DNA of 64,000 nt from Micrasema longulum. Taxonomy: Eukaryota > Arthropoda > Insecta > Trichoptera > Brachycentridae. Below the pieces are notes generated by a model, which was not told where the DNA came from, searched no databases, and saw only the letters and a list, made by a program, of their open reading frames with translations. Shown here piece after piece: positions 31,468 to 44,200 of this stretch. The position numbers and the translations under genes are program-made. The stretch covers positions 92,409-156,408 of the forward strand of contig JAGVSM010000985.1 in the NCBI GenBank assembly GCA_022494885.1, in the 5' to 3' direction. Position 1 is the first letter of the stretch. Each line of letters begins with the position of its first letter.

Positions 31468-32019
31468 TCATGGAAAGTCGGGTGTGCTGGATCCCAGGTA
31501 GACCTTGAGATCCTGCACGGTGGTGCGCACGAGCTTGGCATGCACGGTGCTTCGGCCCAATTGACAGTAAGCGGCCCAGCGGTGGCAGCCCCCGAAACTA
31601 TAATAGTAGTCGCCTCCCTGAGAGTCAGTCAACCACAGCACGTCTATCGGGGGAACGAAATGGGCTCTGTTAGGGTCCTGGAAAAATAACCTTAGATGTA
31701 AAATATTACAGATAATTTTTAAAATGTTAAAATGAGGAGTTAAACTTTTACCTGTACACTATAAGATTTCATTTAGCTTTTCGTATTCATGCTATTTTCA
31801 TTATATGTATGCAATTTAATTAATAATAAATTAATGTAATAAAAAAATGTTTAATAACCCAAACATATTTACATGTTTATTTCATTGTATGTTACAAACC
31901 TGTAAAGTTTCTACAATAGATTTTACTTTTTCCGAATCTAGTTGAGATGGAATGGGCCTGATAATAACTTTTATTGGCACCTCGTGGACCTCGGATTGAT
32001 TGGCTGTATGAATGCTCAT
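31468..32019 (-). CDS. Srxn1: Sulfiredoxin, 2 coding exons
   Basis: Exons (minus): 32,019-31,900 (40 codons) and 31,677-31,468 (69 codons plus TGA), joined in phase 0 across a 222-bp intron, giving 109 aa. Sulfiredoxin reduces hyperoxidised (sulfinic) peroxiredoxin cysteine using ATP. Visible family motifs are MSIH near the start, [43 protein letters not shown] with the catalytic Cys at residue 71, and the C-terminal [11 protein letters not shown]. The domain is complete. An AG acceptor at 32,029-32,030 lies nine bases upstream of the ATG, in frame (codons GAT CAC GGG), so a further 5' exon is likely. It could be non-coding or give a longer N-terminus. A candidate with a donor is at about 33,280-33,340 but is unproven. 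The gene lies in tandem with LRR1. Confidence 0.92.
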
Positions 32020-32166
32020 CCCGTGATCCTAAAAACAAAATATTTTTTTTCTTTCTTTTTAACTGCGAGTAATAATTTAAAAGTCAGTTGACGAGTTTTG
32101 GAGTCTCCAAGAAAATAAAATGTACGGCAAAACATAATTGTTTGCCTGAGTAAATACATAGGAACT

Positions 32167-32235
32167 GGGTTATGATCCCGTGGTAGTATTGTGGACTCAC
32201 GAACAAAGGTCCGAGGTTCAAATCCCACTCTACTA
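32167..32235 (+). mobile_element. SINE family C, head fragment
   Basis: GGTTATGATCCCGTGGTAGT and CGAGGTTCAAATCCCACTCT correspond to the family C head. The body is absent. Confidence 0.7.
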
Positions 32236-32464
32236 CGTCTTAATTTTCGTCTGAAAATTGAATTATTTGAGGAAATAATAAAAACTTAATTTATCTTTTT
32301 TTATAAAAAAATTACATACTGTAACGGGAAAAAAACATAATTATTCTCTTTCTACGTTTATTATTAATTTTAATTCGGAAAATTTAATGTTCTGCAATTA
32401 ATATCTGATAACATAAGGTACAGAGCATGCATCATTTTATTAGAGATTTGAAGTATTTTATTGT

Positions 32465-32497
32465 TTGTCTCTCTGAGAGCTCGTCATGGAATGTCGG
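32465..32497 (+). repeat. Copy of the end of the sulfiredoxin last exon
   Basis: 33 bp matching 31,449-31,481 with two mismatches (TTGTCTCTCTGAGAG then TCGTCATGGAA). The source spans the last codons, the stop and the first 3'UTR bases of sulfiredoxin. The copy abuts the head of the SINE that follows. Confidence 0.7.
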
Positions 32498-32755
32498 CCT
32501 TGTGGCGTAATGGTCAGTGCGTTTGCGTACTATGCAAGAGGTCTCGGGTTCGATTCCCGATATGGTTGACATGAAATATTTATTTAAATGGGTGTTTTTG
32601 CACTAAAATATTTCATAGTCCCTGGACTGGTACTTGAAGCGTCAGACTGGTCATCTTACCTTCATGTGACAAAATTGATCAAGATACGCTGCAATTGGTG
32701 TACCGATGCATTGCCCTATGCACCATTAGGTGCGGAAAGGTAATGATGATGATGA
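32494..32755 (+). mobile_element. SINE family B, full length
   Basis: Box A GTGGCGTAATGGTCAGTGCG, box B CTCGGGTTCGATTCCCGA, complete body and 3' end (GGTGTACCGATGCATTGCCC) with an ATGATGATGAT tail. Confidence 0.85.
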
Positions 32756-32759
32756 TTGT

Positions 32760-35230
32760 TTGAATGACATCACTGTAAATTATAAGTATGTAAAGTTTTA
32801 TTTTTACATTAAAGTATCTACTTATTTATGATTTTTTAAAATTATAATGGTAACGTAAACAATGTAAATCGCGCTCCATACATCCTTTGTCTATGGCGCT
32901 CATTTTTAAATAATGAAGTAAATACGATTTTAGCTTATTTTTTTAAGAAATGAACTTCAAATTAAATAAATATCGGTGAATATTAAATCTGAAATTAATT
33001 TATATATTTATCAATCAATATTACAGTATAATTTTAAAGAAAAGTACATATATTATGTGTTACATTGCTAGAACCGAAGCCACTGACCTTGTGTAATCTC
33101 TTGAAATAATATTATCTCGAAGATACCTATTGAGTTCATTAGTACCCGTAGATAATTTTAACGAATTTGTCGCTGAAAACAAATAATTTAATTGAAATTA
33201 AGGGCTAAGAGTTTTACCTGATAAATATTTAAATAGGTAATTTACCGTACAATTACTTAATCTAAATTATAAAGGTTTTTGTACCTACTTGCTTTTTCAA
33301 TTTGTGCACCTTTCACTGTCTGCGCTGCCGGTACTTTTGATGTCTTAAAAGGTTGACGGAAATAAATATTCTATTCAAATGAATAAGTAAACAAAAAATA
33401 TTTATCGCAAGACACAAAAACGAAAGGAGAGTTTTTAGTTTGTTCTAGCGTTTCTGACTGACATTTGTATTCAATTTTATCCGTGTGACTAATAAAACAT
33501 GATTAGGTACTTCTAAGGCTTTACGATAGGTATGCGCACTAATACTACACCGATCTACATACGATAGGTGTTGACTAATACCGACATATGAAGCGAACTA
33601 AAAGTCGTTTGACTATTTTGTTAAAAGTAAAAATGAAGTTCAAATAATGCAAAAATATTCCGTGTTTATTATAGTGACCTGAACCGAATTTAAATACCAA
33701 ATTTTAATACATTTACTTGTAGGTATATACTCTAATTATGTGGAATCTAAGAGGACCTACTAGTGGTTTAACTTAAGCTGGCGCGTTCAGAAAACTCACA
33801 CTAACGCATTTAAAATCTACAGGTGTTGATTAAAAAAAAATGTATCAAATTTTAACCAAATGTGCTATTTAAAAAAAAATTGTTGTTGGATTAGAGGGTT
33901 ATGTGTATAAAAAAATACAGTGGGCTAAGAAAATGTAATTTTAATAAAATACTTAGTTTCAGTATTTTAAATTTTTCAAATCATTTTTTAAAATGTTGCA
34001 TTTTACTATAGTTCTTCCAAGAACAAGGGGCAATTTAAATTTGAAAAAATGTATTTTTTTATAGTCAATTACTCTAGAACTAGAATGCGAAATTGTGTAG
34101 ATTGTTTTAAGTATATAAATAACAAGATGTATTGTTTATCAATAAGTGTGTATACATATTTTCTCAGACATAATTTGAACTGTGCATTTTAATTAAATTC
34201 TTTTAATTATTATTATGATGAACACAAAATATTAAATTAAAAACATGCTTGTTTGTTGATATTTTCTTAGGTAATTGTTTTTTTCCGCTCTAATCCAAAA
34301 GAGATTTATAAAAACATTTAATATCACATCAAGATTTTTAAAACCAGTATTCTATACATTAAAAATGTTTTTGTGTAAGTTTTGCGAAAGCGCCATCACT
34401 ACATAATCGACCTTTTTATGATTTGATTAAATGAAAATACCTACATATTTATAAACCAGTGTTTTTAATCCATAACTACAAATCTTACGTATTATTATAT
34501 TTTTACTATTTAGAATCGCAGCAAAATTCAGACGAACGCAGAAGCATCCTGTGTATATTGTATTATCATATCATTAGCAACTAATAAAGCAATAGTTCTC
34601 TATGTCACGTTCATAAGCGCGTCTGAAAGGGAATGATGATGATGAATAATATTCTAAAATTGTGAGAATTTTTCTTTATTTTCTATCAATGTGTAACGTC
34701 TTTAACCACTAACATTCCAAAATCACTCGTGAACGAGTGGAGGCATATTATATTTAAAAAAAAAGAAAACACATTATCTTCTCTTGCACTTTTTTCTCAT
34801 AGGATCCACTCATATGAACACATGAAAACTTAAAAAAAAAAAAAAATTCACTTCTGATTGAACCGTGGTTGATGGTGTGAAGTCAATCTAATTTGACTAA
34901 CATACTGGGACACATTTGTTGCCGACTGTTTTATATAGGGACACAACATCTCCTCCTACCATATATTATAATTACTTCAGTTTCATGTACTAAGAATGTC
35001 ATTTCCTAAATGAGAGACACGATTTTAATGGGTATAGCCGGCATAACCACAAACGTGCCAATATTATGGTCACCATTTCCAGGACTGCTTATCAAGGGCG
35101 TACTAGAATCTGCCACCTCATATCAGTTTATTGAAAGACTGGGTAAAGTGGAGCGAAATAATAAGCTTAATGGATGATTAGAGATTTTTCATTAATTAAA
35201 AAAAAAGAAAAACTATAATTGGCTCTTCTG
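32760..35230. other. Long AT-rich stretch, no gene seen
   Basis: No recognised exon. A possible 5' exon of sulfiredoxin (minus, donor GTAGGT at about 33,283-33,288) is the only candidate. The sequence is otherwise low-complexity. Confidence 0.4.
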
Positions 35231-35235
35231 TAAAG

Positions 35236-35643
35236 TTGGCTACGTGTCATATAGTAATTTTTGCCAAGGCCACATCAAAAAAGAGGAAACTTCTTGTGTT
35301 TGGTGTGGGAAAATATAAAAAGGGTAAGTTTGGCAATTTATTATCTGAAAAGGACGGTGTGCTAGAAATTGGGATAGTTGAGTTTTTAGTTATTATAAAA
35401 TGGCAATTTCTTCAAAATGATTTATTCAGTACAAATTCTAATAACAGGTTGCATAAAACATTTGAAAAATATATATTGGAATGTTTAACAGAAGTAACAT
35501 TTATGTTCATATTATCATGCTACCTTAATTACAATTTATTATCATCATTCCATGTCCACTCCTTAGTTGCGAGCATATGGTATCCACAAAGAGCCTCCAT
35601 GCATCTCTATCGGCTGCCAGCTCCTGTGAGTCCTACCAAGTAA
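35236..35643 (+). other. 135-codon open frame of unknown nature
   Basis: The frame is open but its last third overlaps, in the opposite sense, the 3' end of the LINE at 35,545-36,110, so that part is a shadow. The first two thirds (FAKATSKKRKLLVFGVGKY) match nothing I recognise. It may be a transposon remnant. Confidence 0.2.
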
Positions 35644-36110
35644 AGTTCTCGTCCCAAAGTTCTGACATGAACTGTATATGGCCCAGCCAACTGTATCGCC
35701 TCCGCTTGATGACAGTTGTCACCGGAGTTTGCTACGTCCGTTCTCTTATTACTTTATTCCTCACAAAGTCAAACCACCGCACACCCAAGATTCTTCTTAG
35801 ACACCTATTCTCAAAACTCAGTATTTTACTGTTTTGGGCCCTAGAGAGGTGCCACGATTCGCATCCATACAGGAGAATAGGTGTTATGCAGGCTTTATAT
35901 AGGTGGAATTTGGTTTTCACCGGGTAAATATCCGATCTCCAGACAGCCTTTATATTGTTGAATGTGGCGCCTGCCACATTCAGTTTTTGGGGGGGAGATG
36001 GATTTCCTCGATCAAGTGGAATCGACTTCCTTAGGATTATAAAAAGGAACGGTGCAAGGACGCAACCTTGGCAAACTCCAGTGGTGACAATCTGTGACAT
36101 CATTCATTCT
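35545..36110 (-). mobile_element. LINE reverse transcriptase C-terminal fragment (family 4)
   Basis: The minus frame 36,103-35,732 reads [40 protein letters not shown] and ENRCLRRILGVRWFDF. It then continues, shifted, with YSWLGH-like and ELAADRDAWRLF sequence to about 35,560. The same family is at 48,400-48,990. CQGC is the start of the RT motif after the catalytic site. The active-site segment itself is missing. Confidence 0.75.
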
Positions 36111-36114
36111 GATT

Positions 36115-37590
36115 CGGCATTTGCTACTTGAGTGAAGGGCTTTAATAAGTTCGATTAGTTTTCTACCATTTTTATAGTACAATTTATTAAAAACATTTAA
36201 AAAATAAAAATATGCATTTATATAATATTTATACATTCTATAGATACGAATTTTAACATCGCATAATGTGTTTATTAGTTTGCTGAACTTTTAAACAAAA
36301 ATAAAAAAAATATGTATGGCAAACAACATGCATTTTTAATAGTAATTGTGTATTTTTAGTCTGCGACTCCTCATATTCAAATTCTCTGCCTTTGAAATTC
36401 GTTATTTAAAAAAAAAAAAAAAAAAAAACAGTACTTACATACTAAATGGAGTTATATTCAATAATCGAGAACTGTTAACATTTTTTTAAATTTCTACTCA
36501 ACAAAATAATCTTGGATTTTTTATGTTTACAGTGGACACCACTGGAGTTCGCTTTTATGGCTATTCAAAAATAAATATTAATTATTTTTTTAACTATGTA
36601 AATATTACAGTTAATGAAGAATTACTTTTTGAAGTAACATAAAAGCCTTGACAACGAAACAGCCGTGCTCTGAAGCAGGTTGACATATTAAATTTATTTG
36701 AGTGATTTTACACAAATTAATACATAGTTAAATGATTTGAATGTATAATCACAAAGTTAGTGCTTCAAATATCAATTTAATCAATGTTATTCTAATTTCA
36801 GGAAATAAACACGAGAAAAAAAACCGAGTTAGATACTACAAAATTAAAGTGAAAATATGGGCCCAATAAAAATCTTATAGATTTAGGTACTACATAATAA
36901 AAAAAAAAAAAAATGTATTTAATACATAACTATAATAGTAACAGTGTGTTTTATTTATTTGTATACAACGGAATCTCTTGTTACACGGGGGATACGTTCC
37001 AATGAACTGCTGAGTATTTTTTTTTTATGGTGAATTCTTGTACGAAAAACCAATTCTGGATTTCAAAAAAATTTAATTGTTTACTATTTATTGTATCTTA
37101 ATTTAATTAAAATGACAAGAAAATAAGTTAAAAAAAATCATAACAAAGATTATTAACTATCATTAATTACATTGGTTTCTGGAACAAATTGGTAATTGCA
37201 AATGTTAGAAAAATGAGACATCTTTATAATTGGTATCAAATAATCTTTGTCCATAATCGCTCCTCGGGAGGCCTCAAGAAGCGCTGAAGATAGAAGCGGA
37301 TGTGCTTCCCTTCTGCCAATGTGATCGCGACTGCTCTGCCAAGAGCAAATGACTAAAAAGAATCTTTGTTTAAAAGGTAAATAAAAATATTCTATATTTT
37401 AAGAATATCACTAAAAAAATGCTACCACAGTTACGCAAAATATTCAGATATTTATATTTGCCCATGGATTGATGACTGGATGAGAACAAATAGGCTAAAA
37501 AGTATTTTTATTCGTAAGTTTTTATAGGGGACCACTGGTTGAACCTGGGGATGTTAAAGAGCTCGCCCCTTACCCAATAGCCCGATACTA
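36115..37590. other. AT-rich stretch, no gene seen
   Basis: Contains A-runs at about 36,408-36,428 and 36,898-36,912 and no recognised domain. Confidence 0.4.
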
Positions 37591-37593
37591 CAT

Positions 37594-37770
37594 GGATCTG
37601 GGCTTGGAGGGGCAGATTTAGAAAAATGTAAACTCTCGCCTTCCACACAGTAGCCAGGCTCTTTATAGATCTGGGCTTAGGGGAGGGAGATTTAAAAAAA
37701 TGTAAACTCTCGCCTTCCACACAGTAGCCAGGCTCTTTATAGCCCTGGGCTTGGAGGGTGAGAACTATTC
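37594..37770. repeat. 74-bp minisatellite, about 2.4 copies
   Basis: The unit starting at CTGGGCTTGG is found at 37,594, 37,668 and 37,742 (period 74). The middle part GTAAACTCTCGCCTTCCACA is identical between the first two copies. Confidence 0.85.
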
Positions 37771-37899
37771 ACGGAGACCAGTCACAGAAGATCTTCACAG
37801 GCCGCAGTGACGTCAGGAGCTTGAATAGCACTGACCCCCACCTCTAAGAATAAGAAGTTTTCATAGGATAAACACTAAAAGTAAAATTTTGTTTAATGT

Positions 37900-37975
37900 G
37901 TATTTGAGCATGTTTCAAAATATGTAATGTAAAATGTTTCCCTCGGCACGGGACATCCCAGTAAGGGTATTAATT
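37900..37975. repeat. Dispersed element end (CCTCGGCACGGG)
   Basis: TAAAATGTTTCCCTCGGCAC followed by GGGACATCCCAGTAAGGG is the reverse complement of about 39,470-39,515, and it shares its core with 25,700. Confidence 0.55.
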
Positions 37976-38169
37976 AATTAAAAAAATAAATACAAAAATT
38001 TTAAAAGAATAAATGAATACGAAATCCTGATCCATACAAAAAGTTAGGTTAGTTAGCAATCAGAATGTAAAAGAAAGGAAAGCAATAGGGCCTGCATTGA
38101 ACAGAAGAATAATTACATAGATATTACCACCTAGAACGCATTGTAAAATTGATGTTCAGTAATTTTTTC

Positions 38170-38175
38170 TTTATT
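38170..38175 (-). terminator. Polyadenylation signal of PAICS
   Basis: AATAAA on the minus strand, 82 nt after the PAICS stop codon, in GGAATAAAGAAAAAA. Confidence 0.65.
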
Positions 38176-38257
38176 CCAAAACCGTGTCAAATGAGGTTCC
38201 GGTGTACTGTGTTTCAAAACTGTTGTAATATTGGTGGCGCGGAAATAATAGACAGTA

Positions 38258-41200
38258 TCAGTTGGCCGCCTTCTCCCTCAGCTTGCGGTCGGCGGCGAGT
38301 AGCGCAGCCACGTGCGTAACACGGCGCGCGCGCAGGCGCCCCCACAGCGCTATGTCGTGCAGCGCGAGCGCCTGCGCCGCGCACAGCGCCGCCGCCTCTG
38401 CGCCCAGCGCCGTGCTGCAGCCCATGCCCGACGGCAGCGACAGGCTGGACCACACATCCTGCGCAAGATATGTCGACTACAAGACTGCTTTAGAACAATG
38501 AAGGAGGAAAATTAAATGTACATAAAAGGTTTTTGAAAACGCATGAAAAAATTAACTACAGTCGAAATTGGCTATTACTAGTTTGACAATCTATTCAGAT
38601 AAAAAAATACATAAAAAACCACTGAACTTCCTTAGTTCGTGGCAAGAGGTACAAGTCACTATTAGCTAATTGTGCAGGGGGGGGCATTTAAAGTTTCTTA
38701 CCGATTTCAATCTTTAACATACAATTTTGGAGTCTATCTTAGGATAAACTTTAAAGAAGTAAAATACAGATTGTCCCATTCCCACTGAGGACATAATGAA
38801 ATTTCTCTGGCTGTTAAAAATAACGACGTAGGTATCGCGCACGCCTGCGCATTGTAGGCTCCCAATTACCTGGACCAGCATAGCGGAGGGCGGGGGGCAG
38901 TTGATCACGGGGCAGGAAGCGTTGGCAGCCAGCACGGGCCCCAGCCCGTTGGAGCGCCCGGCCACCGCAACGAGCACCAGTGGACCCCCGCGGCCTTCCA
39001 GCTCCGCCAGCACCCGCAGGGTGCCCTCCGTGCCCTTGTGGGCCGAAACCACTCGCAGCTCGGCATGCAGACCCAGCTCCTTGCAGACTGGAGAAAAAGA
39101 TTGTTTGGAAAGAAAATAACATTGATAAATATCTCAACCGAGATCTAGGCATTACATGTGATTACTTTACACACTGTGACATTCACCACTCTGCTTAATG
39201 TTTGTCAAATTATTACTAAACAACACATTCGTGCCGGTACCTTTTGCAAAAATTTAGGCTTTTGGGATTTTTGTCTATTTTTTCATGGCTGGTAGGATTA
39301 TAATCAAAAGTGGGGTGAACAATTGACACATATTAAACCATGGGTCGGCACCTTTTGTTGCAAGAGAGACAAATATTTTATGCGGGGATCAGTGTGGGTC
39401 GCACTTGGACCATATTTATCCATTTATTTATTTAAACTTTTACATTGTTTGTATTTTATACAGAATAATGTTCCCTCACTGGGGTGTACCGTGCCGAAGG
39501 AAACATTTTACAAAATGTGAAACATGCCTTAAATTAGCTATTTAACAAAGTTAACATAATAATAACAACAAAAAAACGTAATGAATCCAATTAATCTAAT
39601 TATCATTAACATAATAAACAATAAAAAACTAAAATAATCAATTTACATAAACCAATAGAACAAATTTCATAACAGTACACACATTTTACCTATTTGGCTT
39701 GATCCACTCATCATATGTTATAAAAAAAAAACCTAGAATATTTGTGTATGAATATTTTTGTTTTAAAAATAAAACGTTCGATACATATTTATTCGACATT
39801 TAATGTAGTTAAAAAAATCAATGAGATTTTTGTAACGGCATCTGTTGGTTGTCTTTTGTATAAAAGCTTGCATTTTTTGAAGTAGAAGCGTAGTATTGGG
39901 TCTAATGTGAATCTGATCGACCGAGAACAGTGTTTATTTTTTTGATAATTCAGAATTCAAAAACTTTACTCACAAATGTATTTATTATAAAACATACTAC
40001 ATAGTCTTTTTTTAAGTACTGTTTTCATAGTCCTTTTCGGTATTACTTCTAATATCATCAGGTTTCAATTGTTTGCTAAAAAAAATAATGCAGAGCAATA
40101 ATCGAAATAATTAATAAGTTCTGATCTTCACATCTCCACAATTTTCGGAAGTCGAATATATTGTTAAAGTATGCGTGATTTCACATTATTATAAAGGTAT
40201 TTCCCATAGGTGACATCTGTTGATTATTTGGTGAAACCTTATAGCAATATTATTTTTGTATGGCAAACACACGTCCAGTATTCTGGTTGTATTTCGGATG
40301 CAGAATAATAATGGCACAATATTTATTAATAAATTTTTAATTACCAATATTTTTTAATCCGCAATACGATATGCTAATAACCAAATATACTATGTTGACT
40401 CACATTGCTGTATTTTAGTGCAGTGATCCATGTCACTGGTGGAGCCCATCATTATGGCCACGGTGTGAGGGCGCTCCAACTTCATGAGCTCGAGCTGGTC
40501 GGCCACCCACTGGAAGTTCCTCTTCACTGTGTCCAGGTCTGAGGACGTTACGGTGCTCAGGTTGCGGTACACCTGTAAAAAAGTAACCAGACATTTTGTA
40601 ATAAAACTCCAATACATGTTTTGATCTGGACGGAATCATTTTCAAAAAATCAAGTGGTTTATATTGGTGGTGATGTGGTAATCCAACTGCAGTGTATCTT
40701 GATCATTTTCTTTACATGAAAGTAAGGTAATCCGTCTTACACTTCAGGTCCAAATAAGTTTGTTGAACATACGGGGCTTGTAGTTACCTGCTTGTCTACC
40801 ATCAGCCGCTTGTCTCCAGAGGGCCAGAGCCGCCAGGAGTCTGAATCTATCACATCGGCCACCAGAAGAGTACCTGAAGACATATTTAATAATGCTTAAT
40901 TGCGGGGTCATCACAGTGAGCTCTGGCATACCAATTTTCGCGTAAGGGTGTCGACAAACGTACTTTATGCTTAGCGGTGAAAGAGTTAAGGAATAAGAAT
41001 TCTAGTTTATCTGGCATGAATTTTATTATTGTACATCGATCACACTTCAATACTATTCGTATCAATGTTTTGAACAGATTGAATTATTTTTAGATCCATT
41101 TTTGTTTTCAAGGAAAAGGAGAGCAGTTATTTAAATGTGGCATTAGAATCAATAAAAAAAGTAGTTTAAATTAAATTGGTATGACTTACCCTCTTGATCT

Positions 41201-44200
41201 ACACCAAACTCTATCTTCATGTCTATGAGGGCGCAGTCCCTCTGTGTCCACGCTCTCTCCAGAACCTCAAACACCAAAACACTGATGCGTTTCATCAGAT
41301 CCACTTCATCTTCACCTACAATATCAACAGTTTCCATTAACATTACACCAACAGCAAAATGATTGTTTTATTTTACTTTTTTACACTCTTTCCTTTTCTT
41401 TCCTCTAGACTAGGACACACATATATGCTAACACCCCAGATAAGTGGAATACCCACCAATTCAGCATAATTTTCTACCAGTAATTTTTTTGTTTGTTTTT
41501 TTATAGATTCTATGACCACACCGTGAACAATATTCTGTTTAGTTTTGAATACCCATCAATGGAAGGATTGAGCGCTCTTCCGAAACTTAAGTTATATGTT
41601 TTTAATATAATAAATGAGTAACACTACCAAAAGGGATTTTATTTTATAATTCATTGAAATAATGCAATTTAATTAGATAAATTTGCCTATTTGATGCCCC
41701 AGTATCGCATTTAATTTATTTTTTAAAATATGTATGTACCAATGGTGAGTCCATTGAAGGCGAACTTGGCAGATATGACTTGCTCCTCCGACCACTGGGG
41801 GTCGTGGTTGGCGTCGTCCTTGTAAAAGGTCTCCCGCTTGGGGGGGTTGAAACGATAGCCCTCGGCCACTCCAGGGTGGCGCTTGAGGAAGGAGCCGGTG
41901 GCCAGGCGGCGGGTCACCCACTCTATGGGAATCATGGAGCAGCGCTTGGACAAGAAGGCGGTGCTGCTGACCGGCTTCACAAACGCGGTGGGGATACCTG
42001 GAAACACCAAATACTTTCACTTGTATGAAAATAAACTTGCTGTAAATGAGTACCCAAATTTTAATAAAATAAATAAAAACAATTTTTTTAACCACTTATT
42101 TTTATATTTTCTACCGACCGGTTTCAAAGCTATACAAGCTTCTTTATCAAGTTACGTATACCTTAAATAAGAGGAAAGTAAGAGTTCAAAAATAAAAATA
42201 TTTAGTATTATGGTACCTGTCAAACTACATAATGGGCTATTCTGCCATCATAAGAAAGAAGGACGTTTCTACATAAAACAAAAAACGGAGAAAATAAACA
42301 TTTTGTAACTCGGAAATAGAAAATTCGCTGTGTTAAAAAAATACTACAAAAATTAAGTATATTACTATGCGAAAGTATGTTTTATGATTTGCCCTAATGG
42401 AATATATGTATTAATTTTAATAAATTTTACGTTAGATTTTTAAAAATTAACATTTTTATGTTCTTTTAGTAAAAAAAAATACAAGAAAATATGTTATACT
42501 GCAACGAAAAGACGTTTCTGGCTGGATACGCCCTTTTTATTTAGTAATTTAAGTAAATGTTTTTCTTTCTTAGTGTTAATATGCCAATAGATTCTACTCA
42601 ACTAAATAAAATAGACGTTACTGGCCATTTACTGCTTTTCAAATTAGTAATGCCGACCTAATAATAAATTTACTTCGAAATTACCAGCAGATCTTAAATT
42701 TCATTGAATACGAGTAGGTACATTCATTTCAGATGTTTTTAAAAACGGAATAGAAGAAAAAATAAGTATTTTAATCAGTCTTTTATAAGTATGTAAGTCA
42801 GAACAGCCTTTTATATTTAGTAATCTTCGAGACTTTTTGCAGTTAAGTCTCATTTATTAAGGAAAACAATAGGGTTGTGGTTATTTTAGGAAGATAATTC
42901 AAGTACCAGTAGATGCATATTTTTTTCCTGATTTCGAATATGTATTTAACTCACTTTCGAAATAAATGTTAGATGCGTCCTTCTTTCTTATGACGGCAGT
43001 ATAGTGTTAAGGGTCATTTATAAGAAACATCACTTCGCATCATTTCAACAGAAGCAATATGACTGATGATTGAACTGTCCATTCTATAGGTTAATATCTA
43101 AGATACAGAGCGAATACAATCCCATGAGAAATAAATGTAAAAACAAACGAAAATGCCTTTTTTTATCCCTTTATTTCATAAAAATATCCTTTCATATTCC
43201 TAGATAAAATAAAATAAAAAGTAAAATAATAACAGTGATCCAGATGATTTTAGTCTCACGAGTACCAATAGTTGCACTTAATGCAGTTTTTTATCCTGTT
43301 TTCAAATATTATTTGGGATTTCTCCGTCACCCACAGAATGTCATCAAAGCCACGGACAATACTCCCGATTTCATGTACCTCAAACAGAACTTTCCTGAAA
43401 TTAGTGATGCAAGAATTAAAGTGGGAATATTTTTGGGTCCACAAACACGATCGCTAATGCATGATCAAAAGTTTGAGGAACTATTGAACCCACTGAAGAA
43501 TGAAGCTTGACAAGCATTCAAAAATGTTACTCGCAGTTTCTATGTAAGTCAGAATGTTTGAATATCGTGCAGTTAAGGAGAAAGCATTAAAATGTTTGAA
43601 ATTTTAAATGCCTGTACCTTGAAAACCTTGTGTGTTAAGGGAAAACCGATATATATTTGAATTCAGGAGAAAAAATACTATAAGAACCACATAATTTAGA
43701 GACAAAAAAAAAATTGCTGCCCTATCTAAAAACATAATAACCACTTCGAAGTAGTTAAATTTTCACTGTAATTCAATTAAACTTTGGTAATATTTAAATC
43801 TCCATAGAATTTTTTACTGGAGTTTTGACACACAGCCAGCGGCAGCAGACTGAAATAATTCTTAAGACATATTAATTTATTTGTCAGTTCAGAGAAATAC
43901 TTTGAGCTGGACGCAAGTAAGTTTGAAGTGTAAAATGTTTTAAAAATATAAGGCGTGATGTGGGATTGTGTAAGTACATAAAAAACCTAGTGTCGGTGGC
44001 CCGCTATTTTGAAGCTTGGGCCTTAGTTCCAGTGCTGACTGTGATATTTGTATGGTTTATATCTTTAAATTTAGTATTCCATAAATAGTTCAACGTTAGG
44101 GCACCTGCAGCATTGAGAATTTCAAAGACCTTGGAGTTGGTCTGCGTGGATACGGCGGCCTTGCCCTGAAGATCATGGGCCTTCACTCCGTCCCCCGCCG

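Noticed and set aside
31353..31541. 62-codon minus frame
   Set aside because: It is an alternate frame of the sulfiredoxin last exon and 3'UTR.
38262..39198. Open frames on plus over 38.26-38.5 and 38.9-39.2 kb
   Set aside because: Antisense shadows of PAICS exons 7 and 8.
41780..42170. Plus-strand frames over 41.8-42.2 kb
   Set aside because: Antisense shadow of PAICS exon 3. The minus frame has the SAICAR synthetase motifs.
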